Positions 42,692 through 52,877 of a stretch of DNA of 64,000 nucleotides are shown piece after piece. The stretch covers positions 496,001 to 560,000 of the forward strand of contig NZ_OX336253.1 of NCBI RefSeq assembly GCF_946902045.1, read 5' to 3'. Both the position numbers and the translations under genes were made by a program. The notes below the pieces were generated by a model. It ran no database searches. It was not told where the DNA came from and was given only the letters and a program-made list of their open reading frames with translations. This DNA comes from Neisseria sp. Marseille-Q5346. GTDB lineage: Bacteria; Pseudomonadota; Gammaproteobacteria; Burkholderiales; Neisseriaceae. Each line of letters opens with the position of its first letter. Position 1 is the first letter of the stretch.

Positions 42692-43144
42692 TTAATCCAT
42701 ATCTGCTGCAAGTTCTGCTTTGTCTTCTTTTTCACGGCACCAGCGCGCCCACACTTTCAGACGGCGGTAGGCATCGCGGTCGGCCATATCGGGCAAGATG
42801 CAGTGTTTGATCATTTTTCCGTCAACATTCCATTGCAAAAACAAAGCATAAACCGTCAACATACTGCTGTCTTGCAAAACCGCGCTTCTTCCCTCTTCCT
42901 CGTCATTCAAGTAAACCGTCGCACGGTATTGGCGGTCGATGATGATTTTTCTGACCGAATTTTGAGCATGAAAATTAACGCTGTGCCATGCATAGGCAAA
43001 ACTGCCGGCCAATGCCGCCAAACCCAACCACATCATCCAGCCGTAAAACTCGGCAAGGCATAAGGCCAACGCCGAAAGGTGTAAGAAAACAATCAGAATT
43101 TTCAAAGAACGCGAGGGCTTTAAGGCCGTCTGAAAACTTCTCAC
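42692..43144 (-). CDS. Small membrane protein, possibly YgfX/CptA family
   Basis: 150 residues: a basic N-terminus (MRSFQTALKPSRSLK), two membrane helices (ILIVFLHLSALALCLAEF, WMMWLGLAALAGSFAYAW), then a soluble region ending KHCILPDMADRDAYRRLKVWARW. This architecture and the PDMADRDAYRRLKVW ending fit the YgfX family, whose E. coli member is paired with SdhE. No sdhE gene is adjacent here, so the family call is tentative. Confidence 0.6.
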   Translation of the reverse strand: MRSFQTALKPSRSLKILIVFLHLSALALCLAEFYGWMMWLGLAALAGSFAYAWHSVNFHAQNSVRKIIIDRQYRATVYLNDEEEGRSAVLQDSSMLTVYALFLQWNVDGKMIKHCILPDMADRDAYRRLKVWARWCREKEDKAELAADMD

Positions 43145-43148
43145 GGCT

Positions 43149-43508
43149 TTACATCATATTGTCGAAAACAGGCGTAATGTTCAATTCCGCCTCTTCCATA
43201 TCCAAAACCATATCGTGGATTTCGGTATCGAAAAATTCCCAAAAAGCCTTCAAGCTCATGTCTTGCGGCCATTTGCTTTTATCAATGTCCCAGCCTGCCA
43301 ATTCGGCTTCAAAAATCTGCTGGTAGCGTTCGTCAAAATAAGAAATGACGGATTCGGGTTCGTCAAATTGCGGCACAAGGAATACGGAGCAGTTGGTGCG
43401 CAGTTGCTCGACGGTCAAGTCGGGCATATTTTCATCGGCGGATTTCAGCCATTCCAAAAAACGGGCGGTCGGCTTCAGCACAACAGCAGTACGGTCAACA
43501 AAATACAT
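43149..43508 (-). CDS. Hypothetical acidic protein, 119 residues
   Basis: Starting from ATG at 43508 (MYFVDRTAVVLKP); an upstream TTG would add three residues. The composition is acidic, with many aromatic residues and a pattern PTARFLEWLKSADENMPDLTVEQLRTNCSVFLVPQFDEPE. It has no signal or membrane segment. I recognise no family, though the look is that of a conserved soluble protein. It is 5 bp from the YgfX-like gene and probably co-transcribed. Confidence 0.75.
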   Translation of the reverse strand: MYFVDRTAVVLKPTARFLEWLKSADENMPDLTVEQLRTNCSVFLVPQFDEPESVISYFDERYQQIFEAELAGWDIDKSKWPQDMSLKAFWEFFDTEIHDMVLDMEEAELNITPVFDNMM

Positions 43509-43571
43509 TATTTTCAACTTTCAAAATCATTCAAACCGATCATGCCGTCTGAAATTTCAGACGACCCGAGT

Positions 43572-44300
43572 TTAATGTGTCATCACCTGTTGCAGGAATT
43601 GTTTGGCACGCTCGTGTTTCGGATTGGTAAAAAATTCTTCCGGCGTTTCGTCTTCCAAAATCTGGCCTTTATCGACAAAAATCACACGGTCGGCGACTTC
43701 GCGCGCAAAACCCATTTCATGGGTTACACACATCATGGTCATGCCGCTTTCCGCCAAGTCTTTCATCACTTTCAATACTTCGCCGACCATTTCAGGGTCA
43801 AGCGCAGAAGTCGGCTCGTCAAACAACATCACGCGCGGCTCCATCGCCAAACCGCGTGCAATCGCCACACGCTGCTGCTGACCGCCGGAAAGCTGACCGG
43901 GCAGCGCATCTTTTTTATGCGCCAAGCCGACACGTTCCAAAAGCTCCATCGCTTTCTTTTCCGCCTCTTCACGGCTTTGGTTTTTCACTTTCATCGGAGA
44001 AAGAATAATATTTTCCAAGACAGTCAAATGCGGATACAGATTGAACCCTTGGAACACAAAGCCCACTTCTTCGCGCACTTTGTTCAAATCGGTTTTCGGA
44101 TCGGCAACATTGATGCCGTCCACCCAAATCTCGCCGCTTTCAATGCGCTCGAGTTGGTTTACCGTACGAATCAGCGTAGATTTGCCACTACCTGAAGGGC
44201 CGCATACAACGACCACTTCGCCTTGTTTGACTTCCAGATTCACGCCGTTGATAACGTGCAAATCTTTAAAATGTTTGTGTACATTTTTGAATTTAATCAT
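43572..44300 (-). CDS. glnQ: Polar amino acid ABC transporter ATP-binding protein
   Basis: 242 residues from ATG at 44300. Walker [11 protein letters not shown]-loop [16 protein letters not shown], signature [16 protein letters not shown] and Walker [15 protein letters not shown] are all intact, followed by [16 protein letters not shown]. It belongs to the GlnQ/ArtP/HisP group. The permease and binding protein genes are not adjacent, so the amino acid transported is uncertain. The start overlaps the stop of the upstream small gene (TAATG). Confidence 0.88.
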   Translation of the reverse strand: MIKFKNVHKHFKDLHVINGVNLEVKQGEVVVVCGPSGSGKSTLIRTVNQLERIESGEIWVDGINVADPKTDLNKVREEVGFVFQGFNLYPHLTVLENIILSPMKVKNQSREEAEKKAMELLERVGLAHKKDALPGQLSGGQQQRVAIARGLAMEPRVMLFDEPTSALDPEMVGEVLKVMKDLAESGMTMMCVTHEMGFAREVADRVIFVDKGQILEDETPEEFFTNPKHERAKQFLQQVMTH

Positions 44301-44623
44301 TATTTCTTTCCAAACTGCCAAAATTTTCGGGGCTTAAGTTTCGCTTGCCGCTGCCAAAGCAAAGGAATGGCCGTTTCAAGCCAAAAACGGCAGCTGACTA
44401 TGCCGTCGGAGGTTCCACCTTGATTGTACCGATTGACTTTAAATTGCTCTTCCCTATCGAGACGATGCCCGGTCAATACCCAAACTGCGCCGATAATTGC
44501 CGCTTCAAAACGGCGCCGCTCAGGCGGCATATCCTTACCGGAAAAATACTGCGCCAACTTGCGCCACAAATATGAATTACCTAGAAACCCCCATTGAATA
44601 GGAGGTTGCTTAAAAATTGCCAT
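44300..44623 (-). CDS. Hypothetical basic protein, 107 residues, coupled to the ABC ATPase gene
   Basis: The frame runs from ATG at 44623 (a GTG precedes it) to a TAA overlapping the ATPase start. It is basic and aromatic ([54 protein letters not shown]). The translational overlap and codon use argue that it is expressed. No family recognised. It lies between ksgA and glnQ on the same strand. Confidence 0.6.
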   Translation of the reverse strand: MAIFKQPPIQWGFLGNSYLWRKLAQYFSGKDMPPERRRFEAAIIGAVWVLTGHRLDREEQFKVNRYNQGGTSDGIVSCRFWLETAIPLLWQRQAKLKPRKFWQFGKK

Positions 44624-44630
44624 CACTGTT

Positions 44631-45410
44631 TCAGACGGCCTTTTGAACCAGATAATTGCTCAATGCCACATATTTTTCAGCGGCAATGTGTTCTGCCCTG
44701 TCCTGCGGATTGATGCCAACTGCCTGCAAATCATCATCGCCTGCAAGTTCCTTCAAATTATTGCGTATGGTTTTACGGCGTTGATGGAAAGCCAGTTTCA
44801 CCAGTTTGGCAAAATGTTCAAAATCTTCCGCTTTACCGATGCGGTGTTTCACCGGAATCATGCGCACGACGGCCGAATCTACTTTCGGCGCAGGATCAAA
44901 GGATTCAGGCGGTACTTCAATCAACATTTCCATATCGAAGAAATATTGCAGCATCACGCCCAGACGGCCATAGTCGTTGGTTTTCGGCTGAGCCACCATG
45001 CGTTCGACCACTTCTTTTTGCAGCATAAAGTGCATATCGATCACATCGTCCGCCACTTCGCTCAATCGGAACAAAAGCGGCGTGGAAATATTGTACGGCA
45101 GGTTGCCGACAATTTTTTTCTTGCCTTCAATGCTGTTGAAATCAAACTGCAATACATCGCCTTCGTGTATCACCAATTTATCTGCAAACGGCAAGGTTTT
45201 CAGACGGCGTACGATGTCGCGGTCGATTTCGCAAACATGCAGGCGGTTGAGTTTTTTCGCCAAAGGCTCGGTAATGGCAGCCAAGCCCGGGCCGATTTCA
45301 ATCACGATATCATCAGGCTGCGGTCTGACCGCGTTGACAATATCGCTAATAATCCGCGTATCCTGCAAAAAATTCTGCCCGAAGCGTTTCCGGGCCTTAT
45401 GTTCTTTCAT
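44631..45410 (-). CDS. ksgA: 16S rRNA dimethyladenosine transferase
   Basis: 259 residues from [17 protein letters not shown]. The SAM site is [13 protein letters not shown], the catalytic motif NLPYNIS lies near 110, and [13 protein letters not shown] near 220 is the usual C-terminal signature. It dimethylates two adjacent adenines at the 3' end of 16S rRNA during small-subunit assembly. An alternative ATG at 45422 adds four residues. Confidence 0.97.
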   Translation of the reverse strand: MKEHKARKRFGQNFLQDTRIISDIVNAVRPQPDDIVIEIGPGLAAITEPLAKKLNRLHVCEIDRDIVRRLKTLPFADKLVIHEGDVLQFDFNSIEGKKKIVGNLPYNISTPLLFRLSEVADDVIDMHFMLQKEVVERMVAQPKTNDYGRLGVMLQYFFDMEMLIEVPPESFDPAPKVDSAVVRMIPVKHRIGKAEDFEHFAKLVKLAFHQRRKTIRNNLKELAGDDDLQAVGINPQDRAEHIAAEKYVALSNYLVQKAV

Positions 45411-45498
45411 ATCTTTCTTCAAGCAAGCTGTTTAAGGCAGTATTGTAACTGAAACAGGCGTTTTTGTCGGCACGCTTTCAGACGGCATTTGCCTAATT

Positions 45499-46098
45499 TT
45501 AAGCAAACGGCGGCGCTTCCAAACCCAAAGATTTCAGTAGCTGAGCAGTCTCATAAACCGGCAAACCCATCACGCCCGTAAAACTGCCCTGCAAATGCTC
45601 GACAAATACGCCGCCCAAACCCTGAATCCCATACGCACCGGCTTTGTCCATCGGTTCGCCGCTGGCAACATAGGCTGCAATCTCCTCAGCCGTCAACGTT
45701 TTAAAGCGCACTTCGCTCGTCTGTACCACATCATGGCGCACGCCTTGCCAATAAACGCATACAGCCGTCAATACTTGATGCGTCCGTCCCGACAAGCGTT
45801 CCAGCATATCGACCGCATCCGCCTCGGATTCCGGTTTACCCAAAATAGCCGCACCATCCGCCACCGTCGTATCCGCTGTCAATACAGCAAACTCAGGCTC
45901 TTGATCATGAGCAGCAAACCATTGCGCCACCGCTGCCTGATTTTTCTCGCATGCCATACGGCGCACATACTCTACTGCGGCTTCGCCTTCTTTAGGAGTT
46001 TCATCAATATCCACAGGAAGGCGGTGTACCGTAAAACCCAAATTCTCCAAAATCTCACGACGACGCGGACTGCCCGAAGCCAGATAAATTGCGTTCAT
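45499..46098 (-). CDS. maf: Nucleoside triphosphate pyrophosphatase, Maf family
   Basis: 199 residues. The Maf signature YLASGSPRRREIL at the N-terminus, LTADTTVADGAAILGKPE and GAYGIQGLGGVFVEHLQGSFTGVMGLPV are all present. Maf proteins hydrolyse dTTP, UTP or modified pyrimidine nucleotides to monophosphates and help halt division or cleanse the nucleotide pool. Here the gene runs in the same direction as a carbonic-anhydrase-like gene 14 bp upstream. Confidence 0.93.
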   Translation of the reverse strand: MNAIYLASGSPRRREILENLGFTVHRLPVDIDETPKEGEAAVEYVRRMACEKNQAAVAQWFAAHDQEPEFAVLTADTTVADGAAILGKPESEADAVDMLERLSGRTHQVLTAVCVYWQGVRHDVVQTSEVRFKTLTAEEIAAYVASGEPMDKAGAYGIQGLGGVFVEHLQGSFTGVMGLPVYETAQLLKSLGLEAPPFA

Positions 46099-46112
46099 TG
46101 TATTGAACTTCC

Positions 46113-46652
46113 TTATTTTGAAATTTTATGCTGTCCGGACAGGCGGACATAATGCGCAGAGGAATACGTCAAAAATTCCTTTTCCTCATCAGTCAGCGGA
46201 CGCACTTGTTTCACAGGCGAGCCGACGTATAAAAAACCGCTTTCCAAACGCTTGCGAGGAGGCACCAAACTGCCCGCGCCTATCATCACATCATCTTCGA
46301 TAACCGTATCATCCAAAATAATCGAGCCCATGCCCACCAACACACGATTCCCAATTCGGCAGCCATGCAGCATGACCTTATGCCCAATCGTCACATCATC
46401 GCCGATAATCAAAGGCGAACCGTCAGGCTTCGCCGCATTCTTATGCGACACATGCAAAACGCTGCCATCCTGCACATTGCTGCGCTTGCCGATAGAAATA
46501 CTGTTCACATCGCCGCGCAATACGGCATAAGGCCAAACGGATACATCTTCCGCCAGCGACACTTCGCCAATCACTACCGAAGTCTCATCTACAAAACAAG
46601 ACTCATCAACCGACGGCACATAATCCAAAAACGCACGAATAGAGTTTGCCAT
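46113..46652 (-). CDS. Gamma-carbonic anhydrase-like hexapeptide-repeat protein
   Basis: 179 residues from MANSIRAFLDY. Left-handed beta-helix repeats are clear (VIGEVSLAEDVSVWPYAVLRGDVNSISIG, NVQDGSVLHVS, TIGHKVMLHGCRIGNRVLVGMGSIILDD, MIGAGSLVPP). Zinc histidines are in VLHVSH, TIGHK and MLHG, as in the YrdA/CaiE group. Activity may be carbonic anhydrase, but many family members have no proven substrate. A nine-residue upstream extension is unnecessary. Confidence 0.92.
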   Translation of the reverse strand: MANSIRAFLDYVPSVDESCFVDETSVVIGEVSLAEDVSVWPYAVLRGDVNSISIGKRSNVQDGSVLHVSHKNAAKPDGSPLIIGDDVTIGHKVMLHGCRIGNRVLVGMGSIILDDTVIEDDVMIGAGSLVPPRKRLESGFLYVGSPVKQVRPLTDEEKEFLTYSSAHYVRLSGQHKISK

Positions 46653-46758
46653 TTCCAATAATCCTTTTCTCAAAACCAAAACTGATCAGGCCGTCTGAAA
46701 ACACGGCGTAAAACGATTTTATACTACAACAATACGAAATCAAGCCAAAAAATCATCA

Positions 46759-46794
46759 AAAGGCCGTCTGAAACAGTTTTCAGACGGCCTTTCA
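46759..46794. repeat. DUS inverted pair upstream of the EamA gene
   Basis: AAAAGGCCGTCTGAAA and TTTTCAGACGGCCTTT lie between two divergent genes, where no terminator is expected on either strand. Confidence 0.85.
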
Positions 46795-46890
46795 TCATAA
46801 ACCCTTTATCTTGGCTTACGACTATTTATCATTAGCGCCCCAACTATATTTTATGGAATAATCGTCTTCATTTGATTGATGGAGAAGCCG

Positions 46891-47769
46891 ATGGAGACAG
46901 GTTCGGGAAATTATGCAGCGCCCCTATTGGTCGTCGGCTGCGTCGTCTTCGGCTTGGGCAGTTTGATCGTCAAATTTGTCGATGTCGGCTCTTACGCCAT
47001 CGCATTCTGGCGCTTGCTGATTGCCGCCCCTATATTCTTCCTGCTAGGGCGTTTTTTCAGACAAAAAATGCCCACAAAAAGAAAAACGGTCGGCTACGCA
47101 ATCTTATCCGGCGTTTTCCTCGCATTCGACCTCGCTCTGTGGCACGAAAGCATTCACGCCGTAGGCCCCGGCATTTCCACCTTGCTCAACAGCCTGCAGA
47201 TTTTCTTTTTAGCCGCCATCGGCTTCTTCTTTTATTCGGAACGTCTAAGCACCCTGCAAATTTTAAGTTTGATATTGGCCACCATAGGCGTAGCCTTAAT
47301 CGGCAGTCCAGAGTTCGGTCATAACGACAATGCCGCATGGGGATTTATCAGCGGCGTAGTGTCCGGTGCCATGCTGGCCCTGTCTATGGTTTTCGTACGT
47401 AAAACCCATGAACAGGAAAAAGTCGGTTTGTTTCCGCTGATGATGATTTTAAGCTTCGGAGGCGCAATAGCGCTGATCATCCCATCGCTGCTATTCGATG
47501 CTGCACATCTCTATCCCAAAACTTTAAACGATGTGATTCTAGTCTCCATCTACGGCATCATCATGCAATGCTTCGCTTGGGCATTGATTGCTTACGCCAT
47601 CCCGCTTTTATCCTTGTCACTAACCGGCCTACTACTGCTCTCCGAACCAGTTGCCGCCATGTTGATCGATTATTTCTGGCTGGATAAACCGATTAATATC
47701 GTCCAATGGAGTGGCGCCACTTTAACTTTATTAGCGATTTATTTAGGTTCGTTAAAAGACAAAAAATAG
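46891..47769 (+). CDS. DMT-superfamily (EamA) transporter
   Basis: 292 residues with ten membrane helices in two EamA repeats (LLVVGCVVFGLGSLIVKFVDVG and WGFISGVVSGAMLALSMVFV begin them). GGAG eight bases before 46891 favours this start; ATG at 46879 is the alternative. Substrate unknown; related proteins export amino acids or metabolites. It is not closely related to the YddG-like gene at the left edge. Confidence 0.9.
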   Translation: METGSGNYAAPLLVVGCVVFGLGSLIVKFVDVGSYAIAFWRLLIAAPIFFLLGRFFRQKMPTKRKTVGYAILSGVFLAFDLALWHESIHAVGPGISTLLNSLQIFFLAAIGFFFYSERLSTLQILSLILATIGVALIGSPEFGHNDNAAWGFISGVVSGAMLALSMVFVRKTHEQEKVGLFPLMMILSFGGAIALIIPSLLFDAAHLYPKTLNDVILVSIYGIIMQCFAWALIAYAIPLLSLSLTGLLLLSEPVAAMLIDYFWLDKPINIVQWSGATLTLLAIYLGSLKDKK

Positions 47770-47775
47770 ATACAA

Positions 47776-47810
47776 AAAAGGCCGTCTGAAAAATTTCAGA
47801 CGGCCTTTTA
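47776..47810. terminator. DUS inverted-repeat terminator between the EamA gene and lepB
   Basis: AAAAAGGCCGTCTGAAA and TTTCAGACGGCCTTTT between convergent genes. Confidence 0.9.
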
Positions 47811-47822
47811 ATCTGTTATTGC

Positions 47823-48842
47823 TTATTTGATACTGGTACCGATACGGCTGAGTTCGCCAAAGTTCATCCAAACGAAGAAGGCTTTACCGACGATCAGTTT
47901 GTCATCGACAAATCCCCAATAACGGGAGTCGGCGCTGTTGTCGCGGTTGTCGCCCATTGCGAAATAACGGCCTTCAGGAACTTTACAGATAAAGCCATTA
48001 CCGTCTTCTGCGTATTCGCAATTTTCCAAACCGCTTGTTTCAAGCGAGTAATTGCTTTCAGGCATCACTTCGGAGGTGTATTTGTTCAATACGGCAATGG
48101 ATACGGAAGGCTGACCGGCCTCTTTGACCACATCAAAGTTTTTGCCGTTCAAGACCGTCTGAAAACGCTCAAGCGTATGAATCATAGATGGATCAGTATC
48201 ATCTGCGTACTGATAATTACCGTTTGGTTTTTCGGGAATAATTTCACCATTAACAGTCAAAACCTTATCACGATATTCCACAACGTCGCCCGGAATACCG
48301 ACGATACGTTTGATGTAATTCATCTCAGGCTGAAGTGGGTAATTGAACACCACGACATCGCCTCGGGCAATGTTGCCGACTGGAATAACGACCTTATTCA
48401 AAATCGGCAGGCGGATACCGTAAGAGAATTTGTTCACCAAGATAAAATCGCCTTTAACCAAGCCAGGACGCATGGAGCTGGACGGAATTTGGAATGGCTC
48501 GGCAATAAAGCTGCGCAACACAAAGATAACCAAGATGATGGGGAAAAAGCCGCCCATGTAGTCGGTAAAATGCGCATTGTCTTCGCCGGTATCACTTTTT
48601 TTCAGACGGCCTTTATGGATTGCCCAAACAATGCCGGTAAACACGACAAACACCAGCAATACGGCGGTAAAGCTCATAAAATCGGACAAAATGCCGAATA
48701 CACCAACCATGCACAGGAGGTAACTCCATTGCAGGCCGGAGCTCCATTCGCCGTTTTCCTGACGCTCTTTGCTGCTTTTGAAGTTAAGAACCAAACCGGC
48801 CAGCAGCACAACGATTGCGCCTAAAGTCAGATTTATACTCAT
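47823..48842 (-). CDS. lepB: Signal peptidase I
   Basis: 339 residues: two N-terminal membrane helices, then catalytic Ser in IPSSSMRPGLVKGD and the Lys base in YIKRIVGIPGD, with YFAMGDNRDNSADSRYWGFV near the C-terminus. It cleaves signal peptides of exported proteins on the periplasmic face. The start overlaps the lepA stop by one base (TAATG), so the two are translationally coupled. Confidence 0.97.
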   Translation of the reverse strand: MSINLTLGAIVVLLAGLVLNFKSSKERQENGEWSSGLQWSYLLCMVGVFGILSDFMSFTAVLLVFVVFTGIVWAIHKGRLKKSDTGEDNAHFTDYMGGFFPIILVIFVLRSFIAEPFQIPSSSMRPGLVKGDFILVNKFSYGIRLPILNKVVIPVGNIARGDVVVFNYPLQPEMNYIKRIVGIPGDVVEYRDKVLTVNGEIIPEKPNGNYQYADDTDPSMIHTLERFQTVLNGKNFDVVKEAGQPSVSIAVLNKYTSEVMPESNYSLETSGLENCEYAEDGNGFICKVPEGRYFAMGDNRDNSADSRYWGFVDDKLIVGKAFFVWMNFGELSRIGTSIK

Positions 48843-50635
48843 TATTTATCACTCACTTGCAGAATCGCCAAGAATGCGCTTTGCGGGATTTCCACGTTGC
48901 CCACTTGTTTCATGCGGCGCTTACCTGCTTTTTGTTTTTCGAGAAGTTTTTTCTTACGCGTAATATCACCGCCGTAACATTTCGCCAAAACGTTTTTACG
49001 CAGGGCTTTGACGTTTTCGCGGGCGATAATCTGGCTGCCGATGGCGGCTTGGACGGCGATGTCGAACATTTGGCGCGGAATCAGTTCGCGCATTTTTGAT
49101 GCCAGCTCACGACCGCGGTGAACGGCGCTTTGTCGGTGGACAATCAGACTCAGGGCATCGACTTTTTCGCCGTTGACCATAATGTCGAGCTTAATCAAAT
49201 CAGACGGTTGGAACTCTTTGAAATGGTAGTCCAACGAAGCATAACCGCGTGAAGTCGATTTAAGCTTGTCGAAGAAATCCATTACGACTTCGTTCATTGG
49301 CAAATCATAAGTCAGCATGACTTGGCGGCCCATGTATTGCATATTGACCTGAACGCCGCGCTTTTGGTTACACAAAGTCATGACGTTGCCGACATATTCC
49401 TGAGGTACAAGAATGGTCGCAGTGATAATCGGCTCAAGAATGGTTTCGATGGTACTGATTTCAGGCAGTTTGGACGGGTTTTCAACTTCGATTTTCTCGC
49501 CGTTTTTCAACATGACTTCATAAACCACCGTTGGCGCAGTGGTAATCAAGTCCATGTCAAATTCACGCTCCAAACGTTCCTGAACGATTTCCAAGTGCAA
49601 CAGGCCCAAGAAGCCGCAACGGAAGCCGAAGCCCAATGCTTGGGAAACCTCAGGCTCAAATTTCAACGAAGCATCGTTCAGCTGCAATTTTTCCAAAGCG
49701 TCACGCAAGGCTTCATAGTCGTGGCTCTCCACGGGATAAAGGCCGGCAAATACTTGGCTTTGTACTTCTTGGAAGCCGGGCAGCGGCTCAGAAGCGGGGT
49801 TGGCAACCAAAGTAACCGTGTCGCCGACTTTCGCCTGTCCCAATTCTTTCACTCCGGTAATCAAAAAGCCTACTTCACCAGCTTTGAGTTCTTGTTTTTG
49901 AACTGATTTTGGTGTGAAAACGCCCAGCTGCTCAACCTGCGTTTCCGCCTTGGTGCTCATAAAGCGCACTTTGTCTTTCAGCTTGATGGTGCCGTTTTTC
50001 ACACGAATCAACATAACTACGCCGACGTAGTTATCAAACCATGAATCAACAATAACCGCTTGCAACGGCGCATTTTCATCACCGGTCGGCGCAGGGATTT
50101 TGGCAACGATTTCTTCCAAAACATCTTCCACACCAATGCCGCTTTTGGCAGAACATTGAACCGCACCAACGGCATCAATACCGATGATGTCTTCAATTTC
50201 CTGCTCCACGCGCTCGGGTTCTGCGGCAGGCAAGTCGATTTTGTTCAAAACGGGCACAACTTCCACGCCCAAATCAATCGCGGTGTAGCAGTTCGCCACG
50301 GTTTGCGCTTCTACACCTTGCGACGCATCGACCACCAAAAGTGCGCCTTCACAAGCCGACAGTGAACGAGATACTTCATAAGAGAAGTCAACGTGTCCCG
50401 GCGTGTCAATCAGGTTGAGTTGATACACCTGCCCGTCGCGTGCTTTATAGTTGAGCGCGGCGGTTTGCGCTTTAATAGTAATGCCGCGCTCTTTTTCGAT
50501 GTCCATGGAGTCGAGCACCTGCGTACTCATTTCGCGCAAATCCAAGCCGCCGCAGTATTGGATGAAGCGGTCGGCAAGCGTCGATTTGCCGTGGTCGATG
50601 TGGGCAATAATGGAGAAATTCCGTATGTTTTTCAT
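48842..50635 (-). CDS. lepA: Elongation factor 4 (LepA)
   Basis: 597 residues, a translational GTPase. G1 [11 protein letters not shown]3 DTPGHVDF, G4 NKID are intact, followed by the LepA-specific C-terminal domain ([22 protein letters not shown]). It back-translocates or remodels stalled ribosomes. The lepA-lepB operon is conserved in proteobacteria. Confidence 0.98.
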   Translation of the reverse strand: MKNIRNFSIIAHIDHGKSTLADRFIQYCGGLDLREMSTQVLDSMDIEKERGITIKAQTAALNYKARDGQVYQLNLIDTPGHVDFSYEVSRSLSACEGALLVVDASQGVEAQTVANCYTAIDLGVEVVPVLNKIDLPAAEPERVEQEIEDIIGIDAVGAVQCSAKSGIGVEDVLEEIVAKIPAPTGDENAPLQAVIVDSWFDNYVGVVMLIRVKNGTIKLKDKVRFMSTKAETQVEQLGVFTPKSVQKQELKAGEVGFLITGVKELGQAKVGDTVTLVANPASEPLPGFQEVQSQVFAGLYPVESHDYEALRDALEKLQLNDASLKFEPEVSQALGFGFRCGFLGLLHLEIVQERLEREFDMDLITTAPTVVYEVMLKNGEKIEVENPSKLPEISTIETILEPIITATILVPQEYVGNVMTLCNQKRGVQVNMQYMGRQVMLTYDLPMNEVVMDFFDKLKSTSRGYASLDYHFKEFQPSDLIKLDIMVNGEKVDALSLIVHRQSAVHRGRELASKMRELIPRQMFDIAVQAAIGSQIIARENVKALRKNVLAKCYGGDITRKKKLLEKQKAGKRRMKQVGNVEIPQSAFLAILQVSDK

Positions 50636-50668
50636 ATTGTTATTAAGATAAATGCAATTAAAGGCTGA

Positions 50669-50711
50669 AAGGCCGTCTGAAAAAACAGGGATTCGGTTTT
50701 CAGACGGCCTT
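50669..50711 (-). terminator. DUS inverted-repeat terminator after mtnN
   Basis: AAAGGCCGTCTGAAAA and TTTTCAGACGGCCTT lie between mtnN and lepA on the same strand. Confidence 0.8.
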
Positions 50712-50767
50712 AGAATAAGGTTGAATCGTTCCGTATTCTAACGGAAATTCAACGCTTTTGCATGATT

Positions 50768-51469
50768 TTATAGCGATTTGACAATCTCGGTCACCATCTT
50801 CGCCGAGCTGACGGCAGCCGTTTTCAAAAACTCTTCAAAGCTGATGTCCGCTTTCTCATCTGCCGAATCGGATACAGCCCGAATAATCACAAACGGCACT
50901 TCCAACTGGTGACAGGTCTGCGCAATCGCCGCAGCTTCCATTTCTACTGCTTTAACGTCAGGGAAATGACTGCGGATTTCCGCAACACCTTCGCTGCTGT
51001 GTACAAAACGGTCACCACTAACAATCAGTCCTTGCGTTACGGCCGCACCTTCAAACACTTGTGCCGCCTTTTCTGCTTGGCGAATCAGGTTTTCATCCGA
51101 TGCGAACACAGCAGGAAGTTGCGGTACTTGCCCCCAAACATAACCAAAAGCCGTTACGTCAACATCATGATGCGCCACAGTTTCACCGATGACCACATCG
51201 CCGACCTTCAATCCTTTGCCCAAACCACCTGCACTGCCGGTATTGATGACGCAATCCGGTGCAAACTGATGAATGACCCAAGAAGTCGAAACCGCTGCAT
51301 TGACTTTGCCGATACCGCTCAAAACCAATACCATGCGTTTTCCGGCCAACTCGCCTTCATATGCCGAGAATTTACCGAAAGACACATGCTTGACATTGGC
51401 CATGCTTTCACGCAAAAGCTCGATTTCCTGTTCCATTGCGCCGACCACGGCAATTGTTTGTACTGACAT
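50768..51469 (-). CDS. mtnN: 5'-methylthioadenosine/S-adenosylhomocysteine nucleosidase
   Basis: 233 residues of the purine phosphorylase fold: AVVGAMEQEIELL, LSGIGKVNAAVST, INTGSAGGLG, VKAVEMEAAAIAQTC with the substrate-binding EMEA, and RAVSDSADE with the catalytic Asp. It recycles methylthioadenosine and S-adenosylhomocysteine and feeds autoinducer-2 synthesis. It diverges from pilT2. Confidence 0.97.
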   Translation of the reverse strand: MSVQTIAVVGAMEQEIELLRESMANVKHVSFGKFSAYEGELAGKRMVLVLSGIGKVNAAVSTSWVIHQFAPDCVINTGSAGGLGKGLKVGDVVIGETVAHHDVDVTAFGYVWGQVPQLPAVFASDENLIRQAEKAAQVFEGAAVTQGLIVSGDRFVHSSEGVAEIRSHFPDVKAVEMEAAAIAQTCHQLEVPFVIIRAVSDSADEKADISFEEFLKTAAVSSAKMVTEIVKSL

Positions 51470-51622
51470 CTCGTTACCTTTCCATTCACTAATCGGGCAA
51501 CATTATAACAGCAGAATTTAAAATCACAGGGATGCTGAAAAATCTGCTATATTCCCAGCACGACACTCAATTTAAAACAGATAGCCACTCTAGTGGCAAA
51601 ACAGCAAATAATGATTGCTTCT

Positions 51623-51630
51623 GTTATAAT
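51623..51630 (+). promoter_or_regulatory. Extended -10 promoter of pilT2
   Basis: TG-T-TATAAT is an extended -10 box 43 bp before the pilT2 start; no good -35 is visible. Confidence 0.5.
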
Positions 51631-51672
51631 TATTCTCAATAAAATAACTTAACATTAACTATCTGAATTCTT

Positions 51673-52803
51673 ATGTTTGACGAAAATACTCCGGGCGCAA
51701 AAGAAGAATTGTTCACTTGGCTACGCCACATGAACAAATACAAAGGCTCCGACCTTTTCATTACCACTAATTTCCCGCCGGCCATGAAAGTGGACGGCAA
51801 AATCATGCGGCTGACCGATGAGCCGTTAAGCGCTGAAAAATGTATGGAAATCGCTTTTTCGATTATGTCTTCCAAACAAATCGAAGAATTTTCTACCACC
51901 AACGAATGCAATTTCGCCATCAGTCTACCCGATACCAGCCGCTTCCGTGTCAATGCAATGGTTCAACGCGGCGCAACTGCTTTGGTGTTCCGCTCCATTA
52001 CCAGCAATATCCCTAAATTTGAAACGCTCAATCTGCCACCGATTCTGAAAGACATTGCCCTCAGAAAACGCGGCCTGATTATTTTTGTCGGTGGTACAGG
52101 TTCGGGCAAGTCCACTTCCCTTGCCTCCCTTATCGACTATCGAAACGAAAACAGCTTCGACCACATTATCACCATCGAAGACCCGATTGAGTTTATCCAC
52201 CAACACAAAAACTGCATCATTACCCAACGTGAAATCGGCGTAGATACCGAAAATTGGCCGATTGCATTGAAAAATACCCTGCGCCAAGCACCGGATGTTA
52301 TCCTGATTGGTGAAATCCGAGACCGCGAGACCATGGACTACGCCATTTCCTTCGCGGAAACCGGCCATTTGTGTATGGCGACACTGCACGCCAACAGTAC
52401 CAACCAAGCGCTCGACCGCATCATCAACTTCTTCCCCGAAGAGCGCCGTACCCAGTTGCTAACCGACTTATCGCTCAACCTGCAAGCCTTTATTTCACAA
52501 CGACTGATTCCCCGTGAAAGCGGACGGGGTCGTGTGGCGGCGGTTGAAGTTTTGCTCAATTCGCCAATTATTGCCGACTTGATTCAAAAAGGCGAAGTCC
52601 ACAACATCAAAGAAATGATGAAAAAATCAACCGGCATGGGCATGATCACTTTTGACCAAGCCTTGTATGATTTATATGAAAACGGCGATATCAGCTATCA
52701 AGACGCTATTAAAAATGCCGACTCCTCCCATGATTTGCGCTTAGATATTCAATTACGAAGCCGTCGTGCACAAAATGCCGGTCCGGATTTAGAATTGATT
52801 TAA
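51673..52803 (+). CDS. pilT2: PilT/PilU-family type IV pilus retraction ATPase
   Basis: 376 residues. Walker A GGTGSGKSTS near 140, the Asp box HIITIEDPIEFIH, Walker B VILIGEIRDRETM, the His box TLHANSTNQALDRI and the C-terminal GMGMITFDQAL are present. The IEDPIEFIHQHKNCI style is closer to PilU than to PilT. In meningococci the copy next to pfs/mtnN is called pilT2. It hexamerises at the base of type IV pili and adjusts retraction and the pilus-dependent DNA uptake and twitching. Confidence 0.9.
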   Translation: MFDENTPGAKEELFTWLRHMNKYKGSDLFITTNFPPAMKVDGKIMRLTDEPLSAEKCMEIAFSIMSSKQIEEFSTTNECNFAISLPDTSRFRVNAMVQRGATALVFRSITSNIPKFETLNLPPILKDIALRKRGLIIFVGGTGSGKSTSLASLIDYRNENSFDHIITIEDPIEFIHQHKNCIITQREIGVDTENWPIALKNTLRQAPDVILIGEIRDRETMDYAISFAETGHLCMATLHANSTNQALDRIINFFPEERRTQLLTDLSLNLQAFISQRLIPRESGRGRVAAVEVLLNSPIIADLIQKGEVHNIKEMMKKSTGMGMITFDQALYDLYENGDISYQDAIKNADSSHDLRLDIQLRSRRAQNAGPDLELI

Positions 52804-52820
52804 CAGCTTCCAAGCATAAA

Positions 52821-52864
52821 AAAAGGCCGTCTGAAACCTCACTACGAGTTTCAGACGGCCTTTA
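52821..52864. terminator. DUS inverted-repeat terminator between pilT2 and the lpd-like gene
   Basis: AAAAGGCCGTCTGAAAC and GTTTCAGACGGCCTTT; bidirectional. Confidence 0.9.
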
Positions 52865-52877
52865 TTCCATCAAATAA

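Noticed and set aside
43215..44195. 326-codon plus-strand frame opposite the glnQ region
   Set aside because: Low-quality composition (His, Phe, Arg-rich) and antisense to two genes with clear motifs.
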